A DNA stretch of 64,000 bases from Mucilaginibacter agri. Its GTDB lineage: Bacteria; Bacteroidota; Bacteroidia; Sphingobacteriales; Sphingobacteriaceae. The stretch spans positions 372,001 to 436,000 of the forward strand of contig NZ_WWEO01000045.1 in NCBI RefSeq assembly GCF_009928685.1, read 5' to 3'. The position numbers and the translations under genes are program-made. Shown piece by piece: positions 16,875 to 25,887 of this stretch; within the stretch, counting starts at the first letter, position 1; each line of letters begins with the position of its first letter. A model generated the notes under the pieces. It was not told the DNA's origin, ran no database searches, and saw only the letters and a program-made list of their open reading frames with translations.

Positions 16875-18641
16875 CTACATCCTTTCCGGAACCTCAATGC
16901 CCAGCAAGCTCATCCCTCTGCTGATTACACCTGCAGTAGCTGAAGAAAGTTGAAGCCTGAATTTTTTCAGAGTGTCATCCTCCGCTTGAAGTATAGATTT
17001 CTCGTGGTAAAACTTGTTGTAAGTTTTAGCCAGTTCGTAAACGTAATTAGCAATAATAGCTGGGCTATGGTTCTTTGCAGCCTGGCTTATTACCTCGCTA
17101 AACTGGGTCAAGGTGATTATCAGATCGCGTTCAACCGAATCTAACCGGTCAACGGGAGTTTGTGCGCTTAAATCTACTCCGGCCCTACTCAATACAGACT
17201 TGATACGTGCGTGTGTATATTGTATAAACGGACCAGTGTGTCCTTGAAAATCTATCGATTCGTTAGGGTCAAACAACAAACGTTTCTTGGGTTCAACTTT
17301 TAATAAGAAGTATTTCAATGCACCCATGCCAATCATATGATAAAGCTTATTTTTATCTTCATCACTGTAGCCTTCAACCTTACCTAAAGCTTCCGTTTGC
17401 GTTTTGGCAGTTTGCTCCATTTCAGCAATCAGGTCATCAGCATCAACCACCGTACCTTCACGCGATTTCATTTTGCCCGAAGGAAGATCGACCATGCCGT
17501 AAGATAAATGGTATAAACCTTTAGCCCATGCTTTACCCAATTTCTCCAGTATCAGAAACAACACCTTAAAGTGATAATCCTGCTCATTACCAACAACGTA
17601 AATAGACTGGTCCATTTGGTAATCGTCGTATTTTAGTTGCGCAGTCCCCAAATCCTGGGTAATGTAGACCGAAGTCCCATCAGCCCGACGCACGAGTTTT
17701 TCATCCAGGCCATCGGCAGTAAGATCTATCCAAGCAGAACCGTCTTCTTTTTTAAAGAATACGCCGCTTGCTAATCCTTCTTCAACAATATCCTTGCCTA
17801 ATAAATACGTGTTAGATTCGTAATAGTATTTATCGAAGCTAACGCCAAGTTTATTATAGGTTTCGGTAAAGCCTTCGTAAACCCAGCCGTTCATGGTTTT
17901 CCAAAGTTCAATTACTTCGGTATTGCCTGCCTCCCATTGTTGCAACATTTCCTGCGCCTCTTTTATCAGCGGGGCGTTTTTCTTGGCCTCGTCTTCTGTC
18001 TGGCCTATTTCTTTAAGAAAGTCTATTTCCTTTTTGTATTCTTTATCAAAGATCACATAGTATTTACCTACTAAATGGTCGCCTTTTAAACCCGAAGAAG
18101 CTGGTGTTTCACCATTACCAAACTTTTGCCAGGCCAACATAGACTTACAGATGTGGATACCGCGGTCATTTACCAAGTTAGCTTTAATTACTTCGTAACC
18201 ATCAGCAGCCAAAATTTCTGAAACAGAAAAACCCAACAGGTTATTACGCACGTGACCCAAATGCAGTGGTTTATTGGTATTTGGTGAAGAATATTCAACC
18301 ATTACCTTTTTGCCATTTGGCTTAGCTACTGTAAAATCAGGCTTTAAGATAGTATTGTTCAGTTGATGTAACCAGTAAGCGTCGCTTAAAGAGATATTCA
18401 GAAAACCTTTGATTACATTAAAACCCGAGACCTCAGCTACTTCGTTTTGCAAGAACTCGCCAATATCTGTGCCCGTTTGCTCCGGCGATTTTTTAGAGAA
18501 ACGCGTAAATGGAAAAGTAACAATCGTTACCTGGCCTTCAAATTCCTTACGGGTTTCCTGCAAATTGACGTCTGCAGCGGTAACGTCAGTATTATATAAG
18601 GTTTTGACAGCTTTAATGGCCGCCTCTATGATAAAATCCAT
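16875..18641 (-). CDS. argS: Arginyl-tRNA synthetase
   Basis: 588 residues, class I synthetase. HLGH at 127-130 is the HIGH motif, preceded by VEYSSPNTNKPLH. KMKSREGTVV replaces KMSKS, as is usual in ArgRS. The N-terminal additional domain and the C-terminal DALR anticodon-binding domain (ending LLGIEVPERM) are complete. It charges tRNA-Arg. It is divergent from the arginine deiminase-family gene (82-base spacer), in a block of arginine genes. Confidence 0.97.
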   Translation of the reverse strand: MDFIIEAAIKAVKTLYNTDVTAADVNLQETRKEFEGQVTIVTFPFTRFSKKSPEQTGTDIGEFLQNEVAEVSGFNVIKGFLNISLSDAYWLHQLNNTILKPDFTVAKPNGKKVMVEYSSPNTNKPLHLGHVRNNLLGFSVSEILAADGYEVIKANLVNDRGIHICKSMLAWQKFGNGETPASSGLKGDHLVGKYYVIFDKEYKKEIDFLKEIGQTEDEAKKNAPLIKEAQEMLQQWEAGNTEVIELWKTMNGWVYEGFTETYNKLGVSFDKYYYESNTYLLGKDIVEEGLASGVFFKKEDGSAWIDLTADGLDEKLVRRADGTSVYITQDLGTAQLKYDDYQMDQSIYVVGNEQDYHFKVLFLILEKLGKAWAKGLYHLSYGMVDLPSGKMKSREGTVVDADDLIAEMEQTAKTQTEALGKVEGYSDEDKNKLYHMIGMGALKYFLLKVEPKKRLLFDPNESIDFQGHTGPFIQYTHARIKSVLSRAGVDLSAQTPVDRLDSVERDLIITLTQFSEVISQAAKNHSPAIIANYVYELAKTYNKFYHEKSILQAEDDTLKKFRLQLSSATAGVISRGMSLLGIEVPERM

Positions 18642-18703
18642 TCGCCAAAATTAATAAATTGGCGCAACCTGCCCGAAATAATTATAACCTCAAAAATCTA
18701 TAT

Positions 18704-18711
18704 TAGATTTG
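18704..18711 (+). promoter_or_regulatory. Possible -7 element upstream of the arginine deiminase-family gene
   Basis: TAGATTTG fits the Bacteroidota -7 consensus TAnnTTTG, 12 bases before the ATG. No good -33 TTTG is seen at the right spacing, so this is weak. Confidence 0.25.
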
Positions 18712-18723
18712 TGTTACATACTT

Positions 18724-20169
18724 ATGATAAACGATAAAGATTTTAAGATAAACGTAACTTCCGAAATCGGCCGCTTACGCGCGTTGTTGATACACAGTCC
18801 CGATAGTGGCTTAGGTAAAGTTGTGCCTTCAAAGGCCCAGGATTGGCTTTTTGAGGATATTATTCACCTGGATACCATGCGCAAGGGCGAATATGATTAT
18901 TACGTTAAACTACTCATGTATTTTCTCGATGACCAGAAGATCGATGGTCGTTTGGGAGAAATTGACTTATCAGAAAATGCCCGTGGTTTTTACAAACCCG
19001 ACAATGAAAAGTTTCATAACTCTAATAAAGTGATCGAATTTCAGTCGTTACTGGCAGATATTTTGGCTGACGAAGAAACACGCTTAAAATTAGTAGCCTC
19101 GGTTTGCGCGATAGAAAGCTGCAATTACCGGTTACAGGAACAGTTAACTAATACCGACCCTATAGAATTGGCTAAGATTTTAATATCGGGCTCATTGAGC
19201 GATGATAAAATGATCTTTGCCCCTATTCCTAATCTCATTTTCTCTCGCGACATTGGCATTATCATTAACGGATATGTTTTAATAAATAAACCGGCTAAAA
19301 AAGCACGTTCAAGAGAAACCTTACTGGCTCGATACATCTTCTTCAACCATTCTTTATTTGATGCTTATCAGGATAAGATCATCGAGATACCCGAGATGGA
19401 GCAATATTTCCTTCGCCCGGGTGAGGATAATGACGAACGTACCACTTTAGAGGGTGGCGACGTTATGGTGGTAAGTGCCGACCATGTGATAATTGGTTGC
19501 AGTGAACGTACATCGCCAAGTGGTGCAAATGAGGCCATCAAGTTGTTGTTCGAAAATAACGTGGTTAAAAAGGTGACCATTGTTAAAATTCCACACAAGC
19601 GGGATTACATGCACATTGATACCATTTTTACGCAGGTAAAACGTAATGTTTGGGTATTATTAGGATCGTTAGCGATAGCAAAAGCGGCAGTGAAAGAGAT
19701 TGAACCGATTTCATGGTTCGTTGATAAGCGCTTAAAAGACCGCCCGGAAATTATCCAGTTCTACAGTAATCAGCAGCAGCCACGCATGTTTAAAAGCTTG
19801 GAGGAGTTACTGAATGATATTAGTCAGAACGATTTAAAAAGCACCGAGCCTACAAAATTCATTTATTCAGGCAACAATACTTTCCCTTTTGATGCACGCG
19901 AGCAATGGACGGATTCCTGCAACCTCTTAGCGTTAAAAGAAGGCGTGGTATTAGGCTACGATCGCAACGACAAAACGCTCGAAGCGTTTAAGGCCAATGG
20001 TTTTAAATCGATTAAAGTAAGTAAGCTGTTGCAGCAACTTGAGAACAAAAAGATTACAGTAGATGAGATTCAGGATACTTTAATACTAATGCCATCGTCA
20101 GAACTTTCCCGTGCCCGCGGTGGTTTTCACTGCATGAGTATGCCGCTGTTAAGGGATGAGATTAATTAG
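18724..20169 (+). CDS. Arginine deiminase-family enzyme
   Basis: 481 residues from the ATG at 18724; a TTG at 18709 is also in frame. The guanidino-modifying fold is shown by FSRD (about 173-176), LEGGDV (E243), HIDT (H297) and the nucleophile C470 in GGFHCMSMPL, which matches the GGPRCMSMPL end of arginine deiminases. Expected reaction: arginine to citrulline plus ammonia. It is about 70 residues longer than classical ArcA. No arcB or arcC is beside it; instead a citrulline hydrolase-like gene and arginine decarboxylase follow, so it is probably part of arginine catabolism to ornithine or agmatine. An amidinotransferase role is the main alternative. Confidence 0.85.
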   Translation: MINDKDFKINVTSEIGRLRALLIHSPDSGLGKVVPSKAQDWLFEDIIHLDTMRKGEYDYYVKLLMYFLDDQKIDGRLGEIDLSENARGFYKPDNEKFHNSNKVIEFQSLLADILADEETRLKLVASVCAIESCNYRLQEQLTNTDPIELAKILISGSLSDDKMIFAPIPNLIFSRDIGIIINGYVLINKPAKKARSRETLLARYIFFNHSLFDAYQDKIIEIPEMEQYFLRPGEDNDERTTLEGGDVMVVSADHVIIGCSERTSPSGANEAIKLLFENNVVKKVTIVKIPHKRDYMHIDTIFTQVKRNVWVLLGSLAIAKAAVKEIEPISWFVDKRLKDRPEIIQFYSNQQQPRMFKSLEELLNDISQNDLKSTEPTKFIYSGNNTFPFDAREQWTDSCNLLALKEGVVLGYDRNDKTLEAFKANGFKSIKVSKLLQQLENKKITVDEIQDTLILMPSSELSRARGGFHCMSMPLLRDEIN

Positions 20170-20254
20170 TTCATAGATTATAGTTGATAGATCATAGTAG
20201 CTGCCCTATCAACTATTTGGAACTGCTATGAACCATGAACTACTACTATGAACT
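20168..20254. repeat. Nested inverted repeat in the spacer between two arginine genes
   Basis: Outer arms AGTTCATAG (20168-20176) / CTATGAACT (20246-20254) enclose a perfect 11-base pair ATAGTTGATAG (20180-20190) / CTATCAACTAT (20206-20216). The whole 90-base spacer consists of CATAG/GTTGATAG-like units, a type of low-complexity repeat I recall as common between genes in this phylum. Confidence 0.7.
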
Positions 20255-20259
20255 AAAAA

Positions 20260-21195
20260 ATGAAACAATCCACCACTACCCTACTAATGATCCGCCCCGT
20301 TAGGTTTGGTTACAACGAACAAACAGCAGAAAGCAACGCTTTCCAAAACAACGTTGAATTAAAGGCCGAAGAAGCACAGGCAAAGGCGTTAAATGAATTT
20401 GATGGCTTCGTAACCGTGCTGCGCGCTAGTGGGGTAAATGTTATTCTAATTGATGACACCGTTTCGCCTCATACTCCCGACTCGATATTCCCAAACAATT
20501 GGATTTCTTTACATGATAACGGAGATGTTGTACTTTACCCTATGCAGGCAGAGAATCGTCGGCTGGAGCGAAGAGAAGACATCATTGCCGACTTAGAAGA
20601 TGGCTTCACCGTTAAACATGTAATTGATTTGAGTCGTTTCGAAGCTACTGATCAATTTCTGGAAGGCACTGGTAGTATGGTGCTGGATAGAATAAATAAA
20701 ATCGCTTACGCGTGTTTGTCCCCTCGTACAGATGTGGAGGTATTGGAAGCCTTCGGTAAACAGGAAGGCTATCAAAGAGTTTTGTTCCGGTCTGTAGACT
20801 CAAATGGGCAGCCTATATATCATACCAATGTGCTAATGTGTATTGGAACAAACTTTGCAGTTATCTGCCTGGAAAGCATTAAGAATGAGCAAGAAAAGCA
20901 ATCGGTCATAAATTCTTTAAAATCTACAGGCAAGGAAGTGATTGATATTACGTTTGATCAAATGAACCGCTTTGCCGGAAATATGCTGGAAGTGGATAGC
21001 GCAAGTGGCGAAAAATTGTTGGTGATGTCGCAAAGGGCTTACCAATCTTTACATGCTGAACAGGTTGAGAAACTAAATCAATATGCACGGTTGATTTATG
21101 CTGATTTGGATACGATAGAGACCCTCGGCGGAGGTAGCGCACGTTGCATGTTGGCAGAGGTGCATTTACCCAAAATTGATTCCGAAAAATTGTGA
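20260..21195 (+). CDS. ctlX: Citrulline hydrolase-like protein (CtlX family)
   Basis: 311 residues of the guanidino-modifying superfamily. Motifs: IFPNNWISLH, LEGTGSMVLD, HTNVLMCIG with the catalytic-type His, and a late GGGSARCMLAEVHLP with the nucleophile Cys. This pattern fits the CtlX/arginine-deiminase-related group proposed to act on citrulline (giving ornithine, CO2 and ammonia); dimethylarginine hydrolase is the closest alternative. It lies 90 bases after the arginine deiminase-family gene, so the two could act in sequence on arginine. Confidence 0.78.
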   Translation: MKQSTTTLLMIRPVRFGYNEQTAESNAFQNNVELKAEEAQAKALNEFDGFVTVLRASGVNVILIDDTVSPHTPDSIFPNNWISLHDNGDVVLYPMQAENRRLERREDIIADLEDGFTVKHVIDLSRFEATDQFLEGTGSMVLDRINKIAYACLSPRTDVEVLEAFGKQEGYQRVLFRSVDSNGQPIYHTNVLMCIGTNFAVICLESIKNEQEKQSVINSLKSTGKEVIDITFDQMNRFAGNMLEVDSASGEKLLVMSQRAYQSLHAEQVEKLNQYARLIYADLDTIETLGGGSARCMLAEVHLPKIDSEKL

Positions 21196-21324
21196 TTTTT
21201 TTTCTGACTTCCTGAAGTTTATCAAAACACCAAAAATCGTATATAAATATCTGATTTTTAAATAATTATGAAGGTATTGAATCTTTCGATAGCTATTTAA
21301 AAATTAAGAAAAAGTAATCAAAAC

Positions 21325-21353
21325 AACATATTACTATTATTACTTAATATGTT
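21325..21353. promoter_or_regulatory. Inverted repeat upstream of arginine decarboxylase
   Basis: AACATATTA (21325-21333) / TAATATGTT (21345-21353), 9 bases perfect, spaced by 11, ending 46 bases before the start codon in a 204-base AT-rich leader. A second one, AAAAATC/GATTTTT (21232-21259), is further upstream. Candidate operator; no regulator assigned. Confidence 0.35.
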
Positions 21354-21399
21354 AAGCAAAAAAATCACATTTTTGCGCAAAATATATCGATACAAATAG

Positions 21400-22794
21400 A
21401 TGCAAAGTTACCAGGAGTTCCTTGACCTGAGCGTGGGTTTCCCGCAGGATGGTTTCGAGATTATCGAAGATGAATTATTCTTTAATGATCTGAACCTGAT
21501 GGAGATGATAGAAACGTATGGCACTCCCCTGCGTTTTACTTATCTGCCCATTATTTCAAAGAAAATACAGCAGGCAAAGCTGATGTTTCAGCAGGCTATT
21601 GTGAAAAACAATTATCGCGGTACTTACAAGTATTGTTATTGCACCAAAAGCTCGCATTTTAAGCATATTGTAGAAGAAGCGTTACGCAACGATATTCACC
21701 TCGAAACGTCGTCTGCATTTGATATGCCGATGATTGATACATTGGAGAAAAAAGGTGTGGTAAGCAAAGATATTACCGTGATTTGCAATGGCTTTAAAAC
21801 CTTCCAATACAAGCAGTATATTATCGATATGTTGCACGATGGTTATAAAAACATCATTCCTGTATTAGATAATAAAGAAGAGTTCAACATTTTCGATGAC
21901 GAGATCGAAATGGACACCCCTTGTAACCTGGGTATCCGTATAGCTGCTGAAGAGCAACCAGATTCTCAATTCTATACTTCGCGCCTAGGTATTCGTCAGG
22001 AAGATATTATCGATTTTTATTATAATAAAATTGAGAAGAACCCTAATTTCAAACTGAAGTTATTACACTTCTTTATCAACTCCGGTATCTCAGATACCCC
22101 CTATTACTGGAACGAGTTGGAGAAATACGTTACCCTTTATTGCAAACTGAAAAAGATCAACCCGGATCTGGATACTTTGGATATCGGTGGCGGTATGCCA
22201 TTTAAAGACTCATTGGTATTTGATTTCGATTACGAATACATGGTAAACGAGATTGTTAGCCGTATCAAAGAAATTTGCGCAGAGCACGATACTATTGAAC
22301 CGGATATTATTACCGAGTTCGGTAAATATACCGTTGCCGAGGCATCTGGAATCCTTTACAAAGTATTAGGCCGCAAGCAGCAAAACGACCGCGAGCGCTG
22401 GTTAATGCTGGATGGTTCGTTCATCACCAACCTGCCGGATGTTTGGGCTTTGAACCAAAAATATATTCTGTTACCGATCAACAACTGGGATTCAGAGTAC
22501 GAGCGTGTAAACTTGGGCGGTATTACCTGTGACGGTCAGGATTATTACAACCAGGAAGCACACATGAACAGTGTGTTTATGCCTAAGACCCGTAAAGTAC
22601 AATACCTTGGTTTCTTTAACACTGGTGCTTACCAAGAAGTGTTGAGCGGTTATGGTGGTATCCATCACTGTTTGTTACCATCGCCTAAGCATGTCATCAT
22701 CCGCAGAAACCGCGATGAGACATTTAACTTCGAGGTATTTGGCGAAGAGCAAAATAGTAAGCAAGTATTGAAGATATTAGGTTATACAACTTAG
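21400..22794 (+). CDS. speA: Arginine decarboxylase (PLP, alanine-racemase fold)
   Basis: 464 residues, the short Bacteroidota type of group IV/III-fold decarboxylase. The PLP lysine is in YCTKSSHFKHI near residue 87; the GGG motif is DIGGGMPF (about 262); the C-terminal sheet domain has MLDGSFITNLPD. Expected reaction: arginine to agmatine and CO2, the first step of polyamine synthesis by the agmatine route. Shorter than E. coli SpeA (about 650), lacking its long insert. Preceded by an unusually AT-rich leader and followed by a terminator. Substrate choice (arginine rather than ornithine or carboxynorspermidine) is from family resemblance and neighbours. Confidence 0.85.
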   Translation: MQSYQEFLDLSVGFPQDGFEIIEDELFFNDLNLMEMIETYGTPLRFTYLPIISKKIQQAKLMFQQAIVKNNYRGTYKYCYCTKSSHFKHIVEEALRNDIHLETSSAFDMPMIDTLEKKGVVSKDITVICNGFKTFQYKQYIIDMLHDGYKNIIPVLDNKEEFNIFDDEIEMDTPCNLGIRIAAEEQPDSQFYTSRLGIRQEDIIDFYYNKIEKNPNFKLKLLHFFINSGISDTPYYWNELEKYVTLYCKLKKINPDLDTLDIGGGMPFKDSLVFDFDYEYMVNEIVSRIKEICAEHDTIEPDIITEFGKYTVAEASGILYKVLGRKQQNDRERWLMLDGSFITNLPDVWALNQKYILLPINNWDSEYERVNLGGITCDGQDYYNQEAHMNSVFMPKTRKVQYLGFFNTGAYQEVLSGYGGIHHCLLPSPKHVIIRRNRDETFNFEVFGEEQNSKQVLKILGYTT

Positions 22795-22840
22795 GTGTGA
22801 GAACCCGAATCTTCAAAATTTAGGAATTATCGGAATAAAA

Positions 22841-22876
22841 CAAAGAGGTGCACATAATGCGCCTCTTTTGTTTTAT
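22841..22876 (+). terminator. Terminator after arginine decarboxylase
   Basis: Stem AAAGAGGTGC (22842-22851) / GCGCCTCTTT (22859-22868) with one G-T pair, 7-base loop, T-rich tail. Confidence 0.8.
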
Positions 22877-22983
22877 AACATTTGCGACAGTGATAATACG
22901 ATTGTAGCTATCAAATCAGTGATTTCCTGATGGTTAAATTTTTTATATATTAGTATTTATTCAAATACTCGCAACCTTTATCT

Positions 22984-23706
22984 ATGACCTCTGAAGAAGA
23001 ACAACACCTGAAAGATCTTGTAAAAGATGCTTTAAAGGAACAGAAGCCCGGCTGGTTAACACTTATTGAGAGGACAATTATTCCCGTAATTCTTTGTATT
23101 TCCACCGTCGTATTGGGTATCGTTGGATGGCGGTCGAACGAAACTCAATTGAATTTGACTAAGGAGAAACAACGATTGGATTCTATTAATACAGATAGAA
23201 GTTTTCAGCTGAATCTTGTGGAGCAATATTCACAGGATATTTCATCAGGAGATACACTTAAACGAAACAATGCTAACTACCTGCTTAGGTTAATGGATAG
23301 TTCTTTCGCAAAAAAAGTATTGTCGTATCCATGGTATTCGTCCTATCAGGAAAAGGAAGGTGTAGTTTACAACAAAGAAGGTAATGATATTATTAAAAGC
23401 CAGAGCGATATACTGTTAAGCTACTCGAATATCAAGGTTTATTATACAGATGCATCTCAAAAAGCTAAAGCAACATCGATAAATAAATTGCTTAAAGACC
23501 GTGGTGCCCAATCCAATGTGTCTGTTCCGGGTTATTCTTTATCTAAGGTTAATAACCAAATTGTTTATTACAATGTAGCTCAACTAAATTATTGCAAGGC
23601 AGTGCAGAACTTGCTGCAGAAAAGCAATTATGGAAATTTTGAAATAAGGCAAAGCTCAGGTGCATCGCAAACTATCCCCTATTTCAAAATCTACGTAACC
23701 CAATAA
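22984..23706 (+). CDS. Hypothetical membrane-anchored protein with LytR_C-like C-terminal part
   Basis: 240 residues. A short charged N-terminus (cytoplasmic) is followed by one transmembrane helix (about 30-49, IIPVILCISTVVLGIVG). A polar helical linker follows, then a C-terminal region (about 148-240) with IKVYYTDASQKAKATSINKLLKDRGAQ, IVYYNVAQLNYCKAVQNLL and a final strand. This alternation resembles the LytR_C/CpsA_C type of periplasmic domain, but I cannot confirm it. No family name can be given. It is tail-to-tail with the pseudouridine synthase gene with no bases between the two stops. Confidence 0.65.
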   Translation: MTSEEEQHLKDLVKDALKEQKPGWLTLIERTIIPVILCISTVVLGIVGWRSNETQLNLTKEKQRLDSINTDRSFQLNLVEQYSQDISSGDTLKRNNANYLLRLMDSSFAKKVLSYPWYSSYQEKEGVVYNKEGNDIIKSQSDILLSYSNIKVYYTDASQKAKATSINKLLKDRGAQSNVSVPGYSLSKVNNQIVYYNVAQLNYCKAVQNLLQKSNYGNFEIRQSSGASQTIPYFKIYVTQ

Positions 23707-24426
23707 TTAAGAGTCAAACTTATCCAATAGTTTCAATAACGTATCGAAGTCCTTCGGATACGGTGCATGGATAGTTACTTCTGTTTCTTCATTAATTTTA
23801 AAGGTGACCTCGAAGGCATGTAGGGCAAAGCGTTTCATAATTGGTTGCTCTTCCTGGTCTTTGCCCAAAACATATTTACGTTTCAGCGACGACAGATATA
23901 CCGGTTTACCTTTATACATAGCGTCTCCAGCGATTGAAGCCCGTTGAGTTGCCAGATGGATACGGATCTGGTGCATACGGCCCGTAACCGGGCGGCACTC
24001 CACCAGTGTATAGTGTTTAAAGTACTTTAACGATTGAAACCAAGTCTCGGCGCGCTTGCCTTCTTGGCGGCTGATGCTTACACTTCCCTTGCCCGTATTT
24101 AGAATGGGCAGGTCTACAAATAATTCATCAAATACATGCGTACCTTCAATTACCGCATGATATACCTTTTTTACTTTGCGGCGTTCAAACTGCATAGACA
24201 CAAGGCGATACGCTTCCGGGTTTTTGGCGATAATTAAAGCACCAGAGGTTTCTTTATCCAGGCGGTGGCAAATCTGTGCATCATCATGATAAGCCTTTGC
24301 CAGGCGCAACATATTAATTTCGGCTCCTTCGCGCTCGTCGAGGGTGCTGATAAATGGTGGTTTGTTAACTACAATAATATTATCGTCTTCAAATATTATC
24401 AGGTCTGCAAATTTTGGAATCTTCAT
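23707..24426 (-). CDS. RluA-family RNA pseudouridine synthase
   Basis: 239 residues. The catalytic motif HRLDKETSG (Asp57), VNKPP at the start of the fold, KVYHAVIEG, and RPVTGRMHQIRIHLA are all intact. It isomerises uridine in rRNA or tRNA. There is no N-terminal S4 domain, so it belongs to the short RluA/TruC-like group. The exact target cannot be read from sequence. Confidence 0.93.
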   Translation of the reverse strand: MKIPKFADLIIFEDDNIIVVNKPPFISTLDEREGAEINMLRLAKAYHDDAQICHRLDKETSGALIIAKNPEAYRLVSMQFERRKVKKVYHAVIEGTHVFDELFVDLPILNTGKGSVSISRQEGKRAETWFQSLKYFKHYTLVECRPVTGRMHQIRIHLATQRASIAGDAMYKGKPVYLSSLKRKYVLGKDQEEQPIMKRFALHAFEVTFKINEETEVTIHAPYPKDFDTLLKLLDKFDS

Positions 24427-24571
24427 ATTTTACGGCTACAAAAATACAGTTAATTACTGACACACCTGCTTTAACACCCAATAACTGTTTATGTGCTAAA
24501 AAACAAAACTTAATAACGCATGTTAAGCAGGTATAATTCAATAATTTACTTATATCAAACCCTATAAAAAC

Positions 24572-25054
24572 ATGAGTACTGAAGGCAAATCACCGGAAAA
24601 AGAGGAAAAAGGTTTCTTCGAAAAGATAATAGACCAGGTTAGCGAAATATGGGAAGGCACAAAAGATAAGACCGAAGACATAGTTGAAGACCTGAAAGAA
24701 GAGGCTGTAGAAGCCAAAGAAGTTGTGGGTAAAAAAGTATCGCAGGCCACTAAAGCCATTAAGAGCAAAGCGGCCGAGATTACATCCAAAACAACCGCCG
24801 CAAAGAAATCTACTACCGCTAAAGTTGATTCAGCTGCAAAGTCGACAACTGCAAAAGCCAAAACTACTGCTAAAGCAGCAGCAGATACAACTGCAAAGAA
24901 AGCAAGCGCCGTAAAGGCAAGTGCAACTAAAGCTGCCGACAAAGCCAAAGCGGCCGTGAAGAAAGAAACTAAGGCAGCCGTTAAAACGGTAAAAGCTGCA
25001 AAGCCGGCGGCCAAAGCCGCAGTTGCTAAAACAGTAGCAGCAGGCAAAAAATAA
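24572..25054 (+). CDS. Histone H1-like Lys/Ala-rich protein with acidic N-terminal part
   Basis: 160 residues in two parts. Residues 1-50 are acidic and amphipathic (EKEEKGFFEKIIDQVSEIWE... DIVEDLKEEAVEAKEVV). Residues about 55-160 are almost only Ala, Lys, Thr and Ser in AKKxTTAK/KAA-type steps ending in AAGKK, like the C-terminal tail of histone H1 and bacterial H1 homologues. A role in binding DNA or RNA is inferred from composition. It has its own leader and a terminator shared with the convergent response regulator gene. Confidence 0.7.
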   Translation: MSTEGKSPEKEEKGFFEKIIDQVSEIWEGTKDKTEDIVEDLKEEAVEAKEVVGKKVSQATKAIKSKAAEITSKTTAAKKSTTAKVDSAAKSTTAKAKTTAKAAADTTAKKASAVKASATKAADKAKAAVKKETKAAVKTVKAAKPAAKAAVAKTVAAGKK

Positions 25055-25072
25055 TCAGCATTTTATAAAAAG

Positions 25073-25105
25073 AAAAGAGGCCCTCAATTGAGGGCCTCTT
25101 TTTAT
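25073..25105. terminator. Bidirectional terminator between H1-like and response regulator genes
   Basis: Perfect 15-base palindromic arms (25073-25087 / 25088-25102) with A and T runs at both ends, so it can stop transcription from either side. Confidence 0.92.
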
Positions 25106-25791
25106 GCTTCAAATTTGTAGCCTACACCTTTTACAGTCGACACATATTTTTCGCCCAACTTCTCACGCAGTTTGCGGATATGGACATCGATTGTACGGTT
25201 GGTAACCACTACAGAATCTTCCCAAATATTTTTTAAGATGTTTTCGCGAGTATATACTTTACCTGGTTTTGAAGCCAGTAGATATAACAACTCAAATTCC
25301 TTTTTTGCTAATACCACCTTTTGGCCATTTTGGAACACCAGGTAAGCTTCACGATCAATCACCAGGTCACTTACTTCAAGCTTGTTATCGCTTACTTCTT
25401 CTGGAGAAGAGTTTCTGCGTAAAATGGCATTGATGCGGCTAACCAAGGCACGTGGCTTAATCGGTTTGGCGATATAATCATCGGCGCCAACGTTAAAGCC
25501 GGCAATTTCAGAGTATTCTTCGCTGCGGGCAGTTAAAAATACCATAAAGGTGTTTTTAAACTCCGGCATGGTGCGCATAATACGACAGGCTTCTATCCCA
25601 TCCATTTTAGGCATCATAATATCCAGAATGATCAAATCAGGCAATACTTTCTTAGCCTCATTTACCCCTTCCTGGCCATTGCTGGCCGAGTACACCTGGT
25701 ATCCTTCTTTTTTTAAATTATATTCTATTAGTTCCAGAATATCTGGTTCATCATCAACAATTAAAACTTTGTGTTTGGTCGAAGTACTCAT
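25102..25791 (-). CDS. OmpR/PhoB-family response regulator (orphan)
   Basis: 229 residues. Receiver domain with the acidic pair DDE (13-15), phospho-acceptor Asp57 in LDIMMPKMDG, and Lys in YIAKPIKP. A winged-helix effector follows (ELLYLLASKPGKVYTRENIL...RTIDVHIRKLREKLG...KGVGYKF). No histidine kinase gene is on either side, so the partner is elsewhere. The high conservation of the receiver suggests a core regulator (phosphate or cell-envelope type). Confidence 0.94.
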   Translation of the reverse strand: MSTSTKHKVLIVDDEPDILELIEYNLKKEGYQVYSASNGQEGVNEAKKVLPDLIILDIMMPKMDGIEACRIMRTMPEFKNTFMVFLTARSEEYSEIAGFNVGADDYIAKPIKPRALVSRINAILRRNSSPEEVSDNKLEVSDLVIDREAYLVFQNGQKVVLAKKEFELLYLLASKPGKVYTRENILKNIWEDSVVVTNRTIDVHIRKLREKLGEKYVSTVKGVGYKFEA

Positions 25792-25887
25792 AGGGCTAAA
25801 TTTTGCATAAAAGTAACTGCTTTAAAGCACCAAATGATTAATCAAATGTTAACAAATTGTTAATCTTCATAATTAGTTAACAATGAG

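Noticed and set aside
18724..22794. A classical arcABC arginine fermentation operon
   Set aside because: No ornithine carbamoyltransferase or carbamate kinase; a citrulline hydrolase-like gene and arginine decarboxylase are found instead.
24562..25047. Long antisense reading frame opposite the H1-like gene (Ala/Leu/Val-rich)
   Set aside because: It is the mirror of the AK-rich codons. The plus-strand reading has a proper start, an acidic/basic two-part design and its own terminator.
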